Shown here: in pieces, positions 43,855 to 51,472 of the stretch
Layout: each line of letters opens with the position of its first letter
Position numbering within the stretch: position 1 is the stretch's first letter
From: CAZMXP01 sp964570285
GTDB lineage: Bacteria; Planctomycetota; PLA2
DNA: 58,678 nt
Direction of reading: 5' to 3'
NCBI GenBank assembly: GCA_964570285.1
Contig: CAZMXP010000034.1
Span: forward strand, 1-58,678
Notes under the pieces: generated by a model
Database searches by the model: none
What the model was told of the DNA's origin: nothing
Seen by the model: the letters and a program-made list of their open reading frames with translations, nothing else
Position numbers and translations under genes: made by a program

Positions 43855-44898
43855 ATGCGCATGCTCTGCGTTCTCCTCGCGGGGGCGGCGGTCCTGCTCG
43901 CGGACGAGCCGCAGGCCGATCCCGCGACGTCGCACCTGCCGGCCGAGGCGTTCATCGTCGTCCGTCTCGCGCCGCCGGAGCGGTTCGACGTGGTCGGACG
44001 CGAGTTGCCGGCGCTGGGGCAGGTGATGGAGGACCGCCGCCCGCTCGGCGAGATCTTCCTCTCGGGGATCGCGAGCGGGAGAGCGGTCGACCGTGCGCAT
44101 CCCATCTACTGGGCGATCGGACCGGCCGGGTCGGTCACGTTGCTGCGCGCTCCGTCGGGCACCACGCCTGAGGAGGTGGCAGCGCCCGGCAGGGAGCGCG
44201 GAGGCGAGCGCGTCGACCTGCTCGAGGATGGATGGATGCGCGTGTCGGAGGGGACCGCTCCGGCGGAGGCGGCGGCGCCGCTGGCACTGCTCCCTGGCGA
44301 CGTGAGCGTGACGATCCCGGTGGCAGCGCTCGTCCAGCGCCACCGCGCATTGCTGACGGAGGCGATCGCGAACCTCGACGGCCTCGACGAGTTGGCGCGG
44401 GGACAGGGCGTACGTCTGCCGCAAGGCCTCCTGAATCTGGTGCGGACGCTCGCGGCCAGGGTGCTAGCCGGCGTGTCCGATGTGACGGCTATTCACTATG
44501 CGCTGCAGTGGCGCAACGGCAAGCTCGAGAGCGAGGGATGGGTCCGGACCGCGGAGCGCTCCCCGCTGAGCCTGTGGCTCGATGGCCGCGGGGGGAGAAA
44601 GCCGAACGAACTGATGGGGTTTCTTCCGGCGCGCTCGCTCTGGATGGTCGAGTCCTCCGGCATCTCGGCGACCCTCGACGCGGACATCGCCGCGCTGCTC
44701 GACGAGGCGTTCGGCGCGGGCGCGGGCTCGTCGCTGATGCTGCTGCTCTCCCCCGGCTACGCCCTGCACGAGCAACTGACCGGGCAGGCCGCCGGCGCGA
44801 TCGTCGTGCAGGGGATGATGGCCATGGGGATGACCGCCATCCACGAGGTCAGGCCCGAGGCGCCCATCACCGACAGGAGTCCGGTCGCGTGCGACTGA
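43855..44898 (+). CDS. Secreted hypothetical protein, 347 aa, probably 3'-truncated
   Basis: A signal peptide (LCVLLAGAAVLLA) precedes an opening HLPAEAFIVVRLAPPERFD that resembles the start of the DUF3352-like protein at 38436-40427. The rest is helical with a LMLLLSPGYALHEQLTGQAA segment. The frame ends in a poorly structured tail (ITDRSPVACD) only about 20 bp before a T1 repeat fragment, so an original C-terminus may have been cut away. Start ATG 43855; the 135-bp gap upstream is shared with the divergent sigma remnant. Confidence 0.6.
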   Translation: MRMLCVLLAGAAVLLADEPQADPATSHLPAEAFIVVRLAPPERFDVVGRELPALGQVMEDRRPLGEIFLSGIASGRAVDRAHPIYWAIGPAGSVTLLRAPSGTTPEEVAAPGRERGGERVDLLEDGWMRVSEGTAPAEAAAPLALLPGDVSVTIPVAALVQRHRALLTEAIANLDGLDELARGQGVRLPQGLLNLVRTLAARVLAGVSDVTAIHYALQWRNGKLESEGWVRTAERSPLSLWLDGRGGRKPNELMGFLPARSLWMVESSGISATLDADIAALLDEAFGAGAGSSLMLLLSPGYALHEQLTGQAAGAIVVQGMMAMGMTAIHEVRPEAPITDRSPVACD

Positions 44899-44918
44899 CG
44901 AGAAGCTCTGGGGCCTTG

Positions 44919-44988
44919 TGGTTCTCCTTCCCTGCGTGCGGGTCACGCATGCATCAGGATTCGCGCAAGCGGCGTGGAGTCTGGGTGA
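44919..44988 (-). repeat. T1 fragment (left end only)
   Basis: About 65 bases (gttctccttccctgcgtgcg, then gattcgcgcaagcggcg, then gagtctggg) align with the left end of T1 read on the minus strand; the remaining three quarters of T1 are missing. It lies between the truncated secreted protein and the decayed second sigma gene, at a rearrangement point. Confidence 0.65.
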
Positions 44989-45004
44989 CCACGAACGCGG
45001 CGTG

Positions 45005-45123
45005 CGGGCGCCCCCCCGGCCCCCCTCTCATCCTCGCCGACCAGGCTTCCTCGGTGAGGTCGTCGCCCTCCCCCCCGCAGGAGTCCGCGCCATGGCGCGG
45101 AGCGTCTCAACGTCGGACTGCAC
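45005..45123 (-). pseudogene. Remnant of a second ECF-type sigma N-terminus
   Basis: From GTG 45123 the minus strand reads MQSDVETLRAMAR. After a frameshift or deletion it continues GDDLTEEAWSARMRGGPGGR. This parallels PDAETLRAHGEF and GDDLAQETWSAMMMRGGPGG in the sigma gene at 43412-43719. DNA similarity extends upstream of the start (accggtggtg). The remnant stops where region 2.3 should begin, close to the T1 fragment. It is a paralogue destroyed by deletion. Confidence 0.65.
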
Positions 45124-45199
45124 CACCGGTTCGATGTGGCGGACGCCGCCGCTTCAGCTCTGGGACGCGCATGACCGACGCAGAGGGCGCACGCGCCCT

Positions 45200-46336
45200 C
45201 TACCTGGCGTTTACGAACTCCGCCAGCGGGACGACTTCCACCCGGTCGGCCAGTGCGTACCGTCTCTCCCCCGGGTAGACCACCCGAAGTTCATCGAGCC
45301 GTAGGTCGGCGAGGGCGATGCGCATCGAAGCTGTCAGCGACGGCGCGTCCATGCGCTTGCACTCGACTCCGATGCGGCGACTGTCTTTGAACAGCACGAG
45401 GTCGATCTCCGCGCCATTGTGGGTGGCCCAGTAGTAGGCGTCGTCGGGTCGCAGCGCCTTGAGCACCTCCTCGACCGCGTAGCCTTCCCAGGACGCGCCG
45501 ACTTTCGGGTGATGCTCCAGGTCGCGGCGGCTGGCCACGCCGAGAAGCGCGTGCAGGAGCCCACTGTCGCGCACGTAGACCTTCGGCGCCTTGACTTGCC
45601 GCTTGCCGAGGTTTTCGAACCAGGGCTGCAGTTGCCGTACGAAGAAGACGCCCGACATCAAGTCGAGGTAGCGACGGACCGTCGATTCGCTGACGGCGAG
45701 CGCACGCGCCAGCTCGGCGCCGTTCCAGGTCTGGCCGTGGCAGTGCGCCAGCATGCTCCAGAAGCGGCGAAGCGCCTGGGAGGCGATCATGACGCCCAGT
45801 TGCGGCAGGTCGCGCTCAAGGACGGTCTGGATGAACTGCCTCCGCCAGACGAGGGAGTCGAGGTTGCTGCGCGCCGTGAAGGCGAGCGGGAAGCCGCCCC
45901 GAAGCCAGTGCCGGCCGCACGCACCGGCGCCGAGGTCCGCGAGGCGGAATCCCTCCAGCGGCAGGGTCTCGAGGCGGCCGGCGAGCGTCTCGGAGGACTG
46001 CCGCAGCAGCTCCGGCGAGGCGCTGCCGAGGATCAGGAAGCGGGCTGGCAACGGCTTGCGGTCCGCAAGCACGCGGAGCAGCGGAAAGAGGTCGGGGCGT
46101 CGCTGGATTTCATCGATGACGACCAGCCCGCGGAGCGGGCGCAAGGCGGTCGCCGGTTCCGCGAGGCGGGCGAGGCTCTGCGCCTCCTCGAGGTCGAAGT
46201 AATTCAGCGAGTCCGGGACGACCAACTGGCGGGCGAGAGTGGTCTTGCCGCACTGGCGTGGCCCCAGCAGGGCTACCACCCGGCTCCGCTTCAGGGCGGC
46301 GCGAATGGCATTCAGGTCGGCGTCCCTTGCGATCAC
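45200..46336 (-). CDS. ATP-binding protein with C-terminal DUF4143 domain
   Basis: AAA-type P-loop ATPase: Walker A GPRQCGKTT (25-33), Walker B VVIDEIQ (72-78) and sensor LILGSASPELL. A winged-helix segment (ALAVSESTVRRYLDLMSG) follows, then DUF4143, a PD-(D/E)xK-like fold with EIDLVLFKDSRRIGVECKR. Length 378 aa. The family is common and mobile, and its role is poorly defined. The start is GTG 46336, with a tataag hexamer eight bases upstream, suggesting a near-leaderless transcript. The 247-bp gap upstream starts with AT-richer sequence than the surroundings and shows no other gene. Confidence 0.88.
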   Translation of the reverse strand: MIARDADLNAIRAALKRSRVVALLGPRQCGKTTLARQLVVPDSLNYFDLEEAQSLARLAEPATALRPLRGLVVIDEIQRRPDLFPLLRVLADRKPLPARFLILGSASPELLRQSSETLAGRLETLPLEGFRLADLGAGACGRHWLRGGFPLAFTARSNLDSLVWRRQFIQTVLERDLPQLGVMIASQALRRFWSMLAHCHGQTWNGAELARALAVSESTVRRYLDLMSGVFFVRQLQPWFENLGKRQVKAPKVYVRDSGLLHALLGVASRRDLEHHPKVGASWEGYAVEEVLKALRPDDAYYWATHNGAEIDLVLFKDSRRIGVECKRMDAPSLTASMRIALADLRLDELRVVYPGERRYALADRVEVVPLAEFVNAR

Positions 46337-46583
46337 GACTCTAGCTTATACCATGAATTACTGTCAGACTCTGGTGGATTTTCGTGCCGTGAATTCTAGG
46401 CGCCACACGATCGGTTCTCCACCTGCCACCGGTCGGCACGCCCGGCAGATCCACTCTCCGTCCACAGCTCCGCGGCGGGCAGCCTGCGCCCAACGCGACG
46501 CAGCGGGAGATGGACAACGCCCCGGTTCGCTGCGCGCCGCGTATCCTGTGCGACCGCCGCGTCCACCGAAGGGCCTCCCGCAA

Positions 46584-47900
46584 ATGAGAACGACCCTCCT
46601 GCTGCTCCTCCTCGTCACGCTGCTGCGCGCCGAGCCGCTCGCGGAGCGCGTCGATGCGCTCGCGGCGCCCTATGCCCGGAGCGGCGCCATCGTCGGCATG
46701 GTCGTCGGCATACGGGACGCGAACGGGGAGGAATTGATCCGCGGCTATGGCGACAGCAAGCCGACGGCCGACACGGTCTACGAGATCGGGTCGATCAGCA
46801 AGGTCTTCACCGGCGTGCTGCTGGCGGCGCTCGTGCGTGACGGGAGCGTCAAGCTCGACACGCCGGTCGAGGAGCTTCTGCCTCCGGGATCGCGCATGCC
46901 GTCGAGCGGGGAGCGGAAGATCACGCTGGTCGACCTCTCGACCCATTCGTCGGGGCTCCCGCGGATGCCGGACAACTTCGCGCCGAAGGACCCGACCAAC
47001 CCCTTCGCCGACTACACGGAGGAGAGGTTGCTCGAATTCCTCGCCGCGGTGAAGCCGGCCCGCGCGCCGGGGGTTGCCTACGAATACAGCAACGTCGGCG
47101 TCGGCCTCCTCGGCTGGGCCGTCGCCCGCAAGGCCGGCAAGAGCTACGAACAGTACCTCGCGGAGCAGATCACCGGGCCCCTCGGCATGAAGAGCACCGT
47201 CGTGACGCTGACGCCGGAGACGAAGGCGCGCCTCGCCCCGGGCCACGACATGGAGGGACGACCGCAGGCCAACTGGGATCTCACCTCCCTCGCCGGCGCC
47301 GGCGGCATCCGCTCGACCGTCGCCGACATGATGCTCTTCCTGAAGGCGAACCTCGCGGGAGGGAAGCGGCCCATCGACGCCGCCCTCGCTGCCGCGCGCG
47401 AGGTCCGGTACACGCCCCCCGGCGCCGGCGCGCAGCGCCTCGGCCTCGGCTGGCACATCGGCGAGCCCGGAGTCCACTGGCACAACGGCCAGACCGGCGG
47501 CTACCACAGCTTCGCGGCCGTCGACACCGCCGGAGGCCGCGCCGTCGTCGTGCTCGCCGACACGGCGACCGGCGACGTCGACGAACTCGGCAATGATCTG
47601 CTGCGCATGCTCGCCGGCGTGAAGGTCGAGAAGATCGCGGTGAAGCCCGAGATCCTCGCCGAGTACGCGGGCAGCTACGCGATCGTGCCGCAGTTCAAGC
47701 TCGTCGTCACCGTCGAGCGGGGCCGCCTGATGGTGCAGGCCACCGGCCAGCCGAAGTTCCCGGTCTACCCCAGGTCGGAGACGCAGTTCTTCTACAAGGT
47801 CGTGGACGCCCAACTGACCTTCGAGCGCGATGCCGAGGGAAAGGTGAGCCGCCTGATCCTCCATCAGAACGGCCAGGAGATGCCCGCGCCCCGCGAGTAG
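46584..47900 (+). CDS. Secreted beta-lactamase-family serine hydrolase
   Basis: A signal peptide (TTLLLLLLVTLLRA) is followed by a class C beta-lactamase/DD-peptidase fold: SISK (Ser70, Lys73), YSN (168-170) and HNGQTGG (300-306) in place of KTG. The C-terminal 100 residues form a lipocalin-like beta domain (LAEYAGSYAIVPQFKLVV) common in this family. Length 438 aa. Members are esterases or peptidases more often than true beta-lactamases; no resistance role can be claimed. It converges on vapC with a 114-bp gap that holds nothing recognisable. Confidence 0.9.
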   Translation: MRTTLLLLLLVTLLRAEPLAERVDALAAPYARSGAIVGMVVGIRDANGEELIRGYGDSKPTADTVYEIGSISKVFTGVLLAALVRDGSVKLDTPVEELLPPGSRMPSSGERKITLVDLSTHSSGLPRMPDNFAPKDPTNPFADYTEERLLEFLAAVKPARAPGVAYEYSNVGVGLLGWAVARKAGKSYEQYLAEQITGPLGMKSTVVTLTPETKARLAPGHDMEGRPQANWDLTSLAGAGGIRSTVADMMLFLKANLAGGKRPIDAALAAAREVRYTPPGAGAQRLGLGWHIGEPGVHWHNGQTGGYHSFAAVDTAGGRAVVVLADTATGDVDELGNDLLRMLAGVKVEKIAVKPEILAEYAGSYAIVPQFKLVVTVERGRLMVQATGQPKFPVYPRSETQFFYKVVDAQLTFERDAEGKVSRLILHQNGQEMPAPRE

Positions 47901-48014
47901 GAAGGGGAGGGGCCCGGGGAGGGGAGGGAGCTGCGTAGCAACGCCACTCCGCCGTCGCGGCGAGAGAGCGTCGGTCGCGTTCCCGAGGGTGGGGCCGCGA
48001 CTTCCCGCCGTGGC

Positions 48015-48401
48015 CTATCTCGGCACGATGCTCAGGCCGCTGCCCTGCATTCCGCGGAAATCCGCCGGGTTCGAGGTCGCGAGGGAGGCTCCCATGCGGA
48101 CGGCGGTCGCGGCGACGAGGCAGTCGATCAGGCGGCCTTTCTTGCGTCCCGTGAGGTTGAAGAGTTTCGCACCGAGCACGGCATCGCTGACGACAAGTGG
48201 TTCGGGAGCCTGCATGGCCCTCGCCGCCAACTCGACCTCCTCCTCTCGCACCGGCCCGCACAGGAACTCGGCCCACGCAATGGCGCTGATGCCGATCTCA
48301 ACGCCTTCACGCAACCACGCATGCACTCTGCGCTCCTCCGCGGTTCCGGTCAGGAGCGCGCGGATGAGGAAACTCGTATCCAGGTGGACCATCGGACTCA
48401 T
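48015..48401 (-). CDS. vapC: PIN-domain toxin (VapC family)
   Basis: A 128-aa PIN ribonuclease of a type II toxin-antitoxin pair. The acidic residues are in place: Asp in VHLDTSFL, Glu in IAWAEFLCGP, Asp in GRLIDCLVAATAV and Asp in ATSNPADFRG. The ATG at 48401 overlaps the antitoxin stop (ATGA), which fixes the start and indicates coupled translation. A longer frame upstream is a shadow of the antitoxin gene. Confidence 0.9.
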   Translation of the reverse strand: MSPMVHLDTSFLIRALLTGTAEERRVHAWLREGVEIGISAIAWAEFLCGPVREEEVELAARAMQAPEPLVVSDAVLGAKLFNLTGRKKGRLIDCLVAATAVRMGASLATSNPADFRGMQGSGLSIVPR

Positions 48402-48688
48402 CCGAGGCGCCGCACGGACGAAGCTTTCCGCTCCGCCCGGACCTGCCGCGCCCACGCGGCTGCACGCGCGGGCGTCAGTTTCAGCGATCGCTGGAGGGCC
48501 TGCCACGCCTGCAACGCTCCGTTTTCATCGTCGGCAACTTCGCGGCCGCTAGTGCCGGCAATCGCGGCCCGGATCGCCCGGCGGAGCGCCTCGGACTTCG
48601 AGACCTCCCATCGCTTCGCAAGGCGCTCGAGGGCGCGCACGGTCTCCAAGTCGAGCGAGTAGGTCGACTTCACTGTGGGTGTGGCCAT
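48398..48688 (-). CDS. vapB: Ribbon-helix-helix antitoxin (VapB/CopG type)
   Basis: The 96-aa protein opens with an RHH fold: a strand (VKSTYSLD), helix 1 (ETVRALERLAKRW) and helix 2 (SKSEALRRAIRAAI). The C-terminal part, rich in Ala, Trp and Arg, would wrap the toxin. RHH antitoxins bind their own promoter, and here a strong promoter (48695-48722) ends only six bases before the ATG, so mRNA is probably leaderless. Confidence 0.88.
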   Translation of the reverse strand: MATPTVKSTYSLDLETVRALERLAKRWEVSKSEALRRAIRAAIAGTSGREVADDENGALQAWQALQRSLKLTPARAAAWARQVRAERKASSVRRLG

Positions 48689-48694
48689 ACCAGC

Positions 48695-48722
48695 AGTATA
48701 TGGCCCTCCTGCGCCGGGTCAA
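48695..48722 (-). promoter_or_regulatory. Promoter of the vapBC operon
   Basis: On the minus strand, -35 ttgacc (48722-48717) and -10 tatact (48700-48695) are separated by 16 bases. Only six bases lie between the -10 element and the vapB ATG, so transcription should start at or next to the start codon. The -35 lies just past the stop codon of the upstream lipoprotein gene. Confidence 0.75.
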
Positions 48723-48737
48723 TGGGCGTCGCGCCCC

Positions 48738-50285
48738 CTACGGCAGCCTCCCCGCCGTCGCGAGCGTCCCGACAAAGCCGTGGCGCGACGGTAGGAAGTT
48801 GGCGTCGAAGTTGCCGTTGACGACGACGTACGCCTCGATGCCGGAGGCGACGACGCGGGGCAGCGCGAGGGCGCCGAGACCCAGCCCCTGCTCGGAAGCG
48901 AGATCGGCGCCGGCGAACGGCGCCGGATTCACGGCGATGGTGCCCGACGCGATGTCGTCGGGCAGCGCGAGGATCGTCAGCGCGGCGGGGAAGAATCCCG
49001 AGAGGATCGCGGTGCGACCGGAGGCGGTCAGCCCCACCGACGGCGAGAAGCCGCTGCCCGCGGTCGCGGCGCCGCCCGTGACGAGGTCCACGCTGCGGAG
49101 CAGGCCGAGCCGCGCGGGGTTGGCCGGGTTCTCGTCGAGTCCCGAGAGGTCGACGACGTAGGCCGCGCCGAAGGTCTGGCTGCCGAGCAGCCCGAAGCGA
49201 CCGCCGCCCCGGTCGGCGCCGATCGCCAGCCGGTGTGCCGCGGGCAGGATCGGCCCCAGGTTGACGGCGATGCCGTCGCGCCAGAGGCCGAGATCCAGGT
49301 CGTAGAACTCGAGGAAGGCGTCCGTCGTCGGCTGCACGGTGAAGTTCGCGTCGAAGAGCGACCCTCCCGCCATCGTCAGGATGAGGTAGTCCACTCCGCT
49401 GGCCGCGCGATAGGCGGTGAGCGCGACCGGATTGTGGTTGTCCGAGAGGTGCGTCCGCGTCACGTCGGTGGCGGCGCGTCCCGCGGTCTCGGCGCTGATC
49501 GGCAGGCCGACGGTGAAGTCGGCGCGCCACTGCTGCACCGTCCCCTGCATGAACTGCGTGAGCCCCGCCGTCGTGCCGGCGCCGTTGCTCATCGCGACGA
49601 AGAGCGTGCCGGTCTTCGTGCCGTTCGGGTTCGGCACGAAGGCGGCCATCACCGGCAGGCTCTGCGGTGTCGCGACATAGGGAGTGCCCGAGTTCAGCGT
49701 GCCCCCGCGCTGCAGCGTCCACGCGATGTTCACGGTCTGGACGATGCGCGCGGTCGCCGTATCGATCACGACGAGATTCGCGAGGCGCAGTTCCCGCGTG
49801 CCATCGTGGCTGATGGAGTTGCCCGCGCCGACGGTGACGATCAGCCAGCGGTCGAAGGCGACCTCGATGTCGCCGGTGAACGCGCCGAAGAGGCCGCTGC
49901 CGAAGGTTCCCGGCGCACGCGCGGGCTGCGTGCCGTCCATGTCGACGAGATCGTTCGCCGTGATCGGCACCCGCATCCCCCCGGGGAACGAGAGCACGGT
50001 GGCCGGGATCATCGCGTCGTCGACGGTGTAGAGCGTGCCGTCGCCCGCGATCACGAGGTCGCTCGGGAAGGCCCCCGGCTTGCCGAGATCGACGGCGTTG
50101 TCGGTGAAGGTCACCGCCACCCCCCCCGCGCCCCCCCCGCCTCCTCCCCCGCCGACGGGGCCGCCGCCTGCGCCTCCCCCTCCGCCGCCGACGGGACCTC
50201 CCCCCTGGTTGCCGGTCGGCGGCAGTGGGGAATTGCCTCCGCAGGCAAAGAGAAAGAGAACGAGAGTCAGGGCGATCGAGCGCAT
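48738..50285 (-). CDS. Riboswitch-controlled beta-propeller-like surface lipoprotein; candidate B12-binding protein
   Basis: A lipoprotein signal with lipobox LFAC (cysteine near residue 15) is followed by a Gly-rich tether of about 30 residues. About 450 residues of repeating beta strands follow: DLVIAGDGTLYTVDD, LANLVVIDTATARIVQTVN, RLAIGADRGGGRFGLLG and GRTAILSGFFPAALTILALP, a pattern like propeller blades. No catalytic motif is seen. ATG 50285 has GAGGTG five bases upstream. A cobalamin riboswitch starts 77 bp upstream, so expression should respond to B12. In Bacteroidetes the propeller lipoprotein BtuG captures B12 at the cell surface; an analogous role here is inference. Confidence 0.75.
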   Translation of the reverse strand: MRSIALTLVLFLFACGGNSPLPPTGNQGGGPVGGGGGGAGGGPVGGGGGGGGAGGVAVTFTDNAVDLGKPGAFPSDLVIAGDGTLYTVDDAMIPATVLSFPGGMRVPITANDLVDMDGTQPARAPGTFGSGLFGAFTGDIEVAFDRWLIVTVGAGNSISHDGTRELRLANLVVIDTATARIVQTVNIAWTLQRGGTLNSGTPYVATPQSLPVMAAFVPNPNGTKTGTLFVAMSNGAGTTAGLTQFMQGTVQQWRADFTVGLPISAETAGRAATDVTRTHLSDNHNPVALTAYRAASGVDYLILTMAGGSLFDANFTVQPTTDAFLEFYDLDLGLWRDGIAVNLGPILPAAHRLAIGADRGGGRFGLLGSQTFGAAYVVDLSGLDENPANPARLGLLRSVDLVTGGAATAGSGFSPSVGLTASGRTAILSGFFPAALTILALPDDIASGTIAVNPAPFAGADLASEQGLGLGALALPRVVASGIEAYVVVNGNFDANFLPSRHGFVGTLATAGRLP

Positions 50286-50331
50286 GGTCACCTCGTGCGG
50301 GCCCCCAACGCACTGGCGCGAGCGCGCGGGT

Positions 50332-50347
50332 CCGGGCCAAGGCCCGG
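50332..50347 (-). promoter_or_regulatory. Hairpin between the cobalamin riboswitch and its gene
   Basis: ccgggcc and ggcccgg form a 7-bp stem with a 2-base loop, 14 bases past the aptamer and 46 bases before the ATG. No T-tract follows. It could be part of the expression platform, more likely acting on translation than as an intrinsic terminator. Confidence 0.4.
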
Positions 50348-50361
50348 TCTACCTAGGAGCG

Positions 50362-50508
50362 ACCCGCGGGACGGTCTTCTGACTCACCACACCTGGTGCG
50401 CGCCTTCCCGGGGCCAAGGGTCCCAGTGGCAACGCGGCGCACCCCTCGTGGATCACAGCGGCGGCCCCGTGACGGAATTGCACCGTGCTTCCCGGAGCCC
50501 GCGGGTGT
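50362..50508 (-). promoter_or_regulatory. Cobalamin (B12) riboswitch
   Basis: Read on the minus strand, it has a closing stem acccgcggg / cccgcgggt (50506-50498 with 50370-50362). The core ggtgcaattccg / gccgctgtga follows, then gccactggg with gggaagg, and a B12 box agtcagaagaccgtccc (50384-50368; family consensus agtcaggagacctgcc). Order and spacing match the family. It lies upstream of the lipoprotein gene on the same strand. B12-bound riboswitches usually repress uptake or synthesis genes. The remaining stretch 50509-50673 has only GC-rich sequence and the start of the next toxin-antitoxin operon. Confidence 0.92.
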
Positions 50509-50673
50509 CGGGACGGACATTCCGCCCCGCAACCGGGCGCAGTGTAGCGGCGCCCTACGACGGGAACAAGGGGGGGCGCGGGGGGGGAGAGCGGCGGTCG
50601 TGCGCCGCCCGCCCCCCCGAACCGTGGGCGGCACTCGACGCGAGCACAAACCAAGTTACACTTGAGTTCACCT

Positions 50674-50931
50674 ATGCCCAACCTCATCAACGCCAAGACG
50701 CTGCGGCAGAAACTCGCCCAGATCCTCCGGCGGGCGAGCAAGGGGGAGCGGTTCACGGTGATCTACCGGAGCAAGGTGCTCTGCGAGATCGGGCCGACGG
50801 GGGGCCAGGTCACCCCCCCGTGTGATCTCGCGGAGGACCCCATCCTCCGCACCTTCGGGATGGCGGCCTCCAAGGACGGGCTCAGCGGTGCCGACCACGA
50901 CGAGGTTCTCTACGGCAAGGGGGCACGCTGA
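50674..50931 (+). CDS. Phd/YefM-like antitoxin
   Basis: The 85-aa protein starts NAKTLRQKLAQILRRASKGE and continues with a strand (RFTVIYRSKVLCEI), matching the N-terminal fold of Phd/YefM-type antitoxins that bind DNA as dimers. The acidic C-terminus (GADHDEVLYGKG) would neutralise the toxin. ATG 50674 is chosen; TTG 50662 is in frame upstream. No strong ribosome site is seen; a tacact word at 50657-50662 could be a -10 box. The stop overlaps the next start. Confidence 0.8.
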   Translation: MPNLINAKTLRQKLAQILRRASKGERFTVIYRSKVLCEIGPTGGQVTPPCDLAEDPILRTFGMAASKDGLSGADHDEVLYGKGAR

Positions 50932-51335
50932 AGGTTCTCTTCGTCGACACGTCCGGCTGGCTTGCGACGCTCGACAGGGGCGATGCAGTGCACGAGTCGG
51001 CCCGGTCCGAGTCGCTTGACTGGCTCGCCAGCGGGGGCTTCCTCGTCTCGACCGACTACGTGCTCAGCGAGACGCTCACTCTCATCCGGGTCCGCCTCGG
51101 CATCCAAACCGCGAAGCGATGGTGGGAGGAGATCTCGGCAAGCCCTCGCATCCGCTGGGAGTGCATCGACCCTCCCCGGGCGGAGCGGGCGCGGACATGG
51201 TTCTTCCGCTGGACCGACAAGGAGTTCTCCTTCACCGACTGCACGAGCTTTGCCGTCATGAAGGAACTCCGCCTGAAGACCGCTCTGGCGACCGACCGCC
51301 ACTTCCGGCTGGCCGGCTTCGCCTGCGTGCCCTAG
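50928..51335 (+). CDS. PIN-domain toxin (VapC-like) with CTG start
   Basis: The 135-aa PIN domain carries its acidic residues: Asp in LFVDTSGWLA, Glu in VLSETLTLI, Asp in FSFTDCTSF and Asp in LATDRHF. The first lies only eight codons after a CTG at 50928 that overlaps the antitoxin stop (CTGA), the same geometry as an ATGA overlap. The next standard start, GTG 50988, would remove the first catalytic Asp. I therefore infer CTG initiation coupled to antitoxin translation. A 12-bp hairpin follows the stop directly. Confidence 0.82.
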   Translation: MKVLFVDTSGWLATLDRGDAVHESARSESLDWLASGGFLVSTDYVLSETLTLIRVRLGIQTAKRWWEEISASPRIRWECIDPPRAERARTWFFRWTDKEFSFTDCTSFAVMKELRLKTALATDRHFRLAGFACVP

Positions 51336-51364
51336 GAGTTTGTCCGACTGCGTCGGACAAACTC
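51336..51364 (+). terminator. Terminator hairpin after the second toxin gene
   Basis: gagtttgtccga and tcggacaaactc form a perfect 12-bp stem with a 5-base loop, starting one base past the stop codon and followed by ttaa. Being nearly symmetric it may also serve the minus-strand coiled-coil gene that ends at 51473. Confidence 0.75.
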
Positions 51365-51472
51365 TTAACGGAGGACGGTGGCCCTCGGTCCCGTGTCGGC
51401 CTCGAACGCGGAGAGGGGGCGGCGGGGCCCGTGGCACGAGGTGTCGGTTGGCCCGACTTGCCGGACGAGCAC

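Noticed and set aside
46337..46583. A ctgaca/tataag pair as a promoter for the DUF4143 ATPase.
   Set aside because: The spacing is about 11 bases, too short for a sigma-70 promoter; only the -10-like hexamer is mentioned with the gene.
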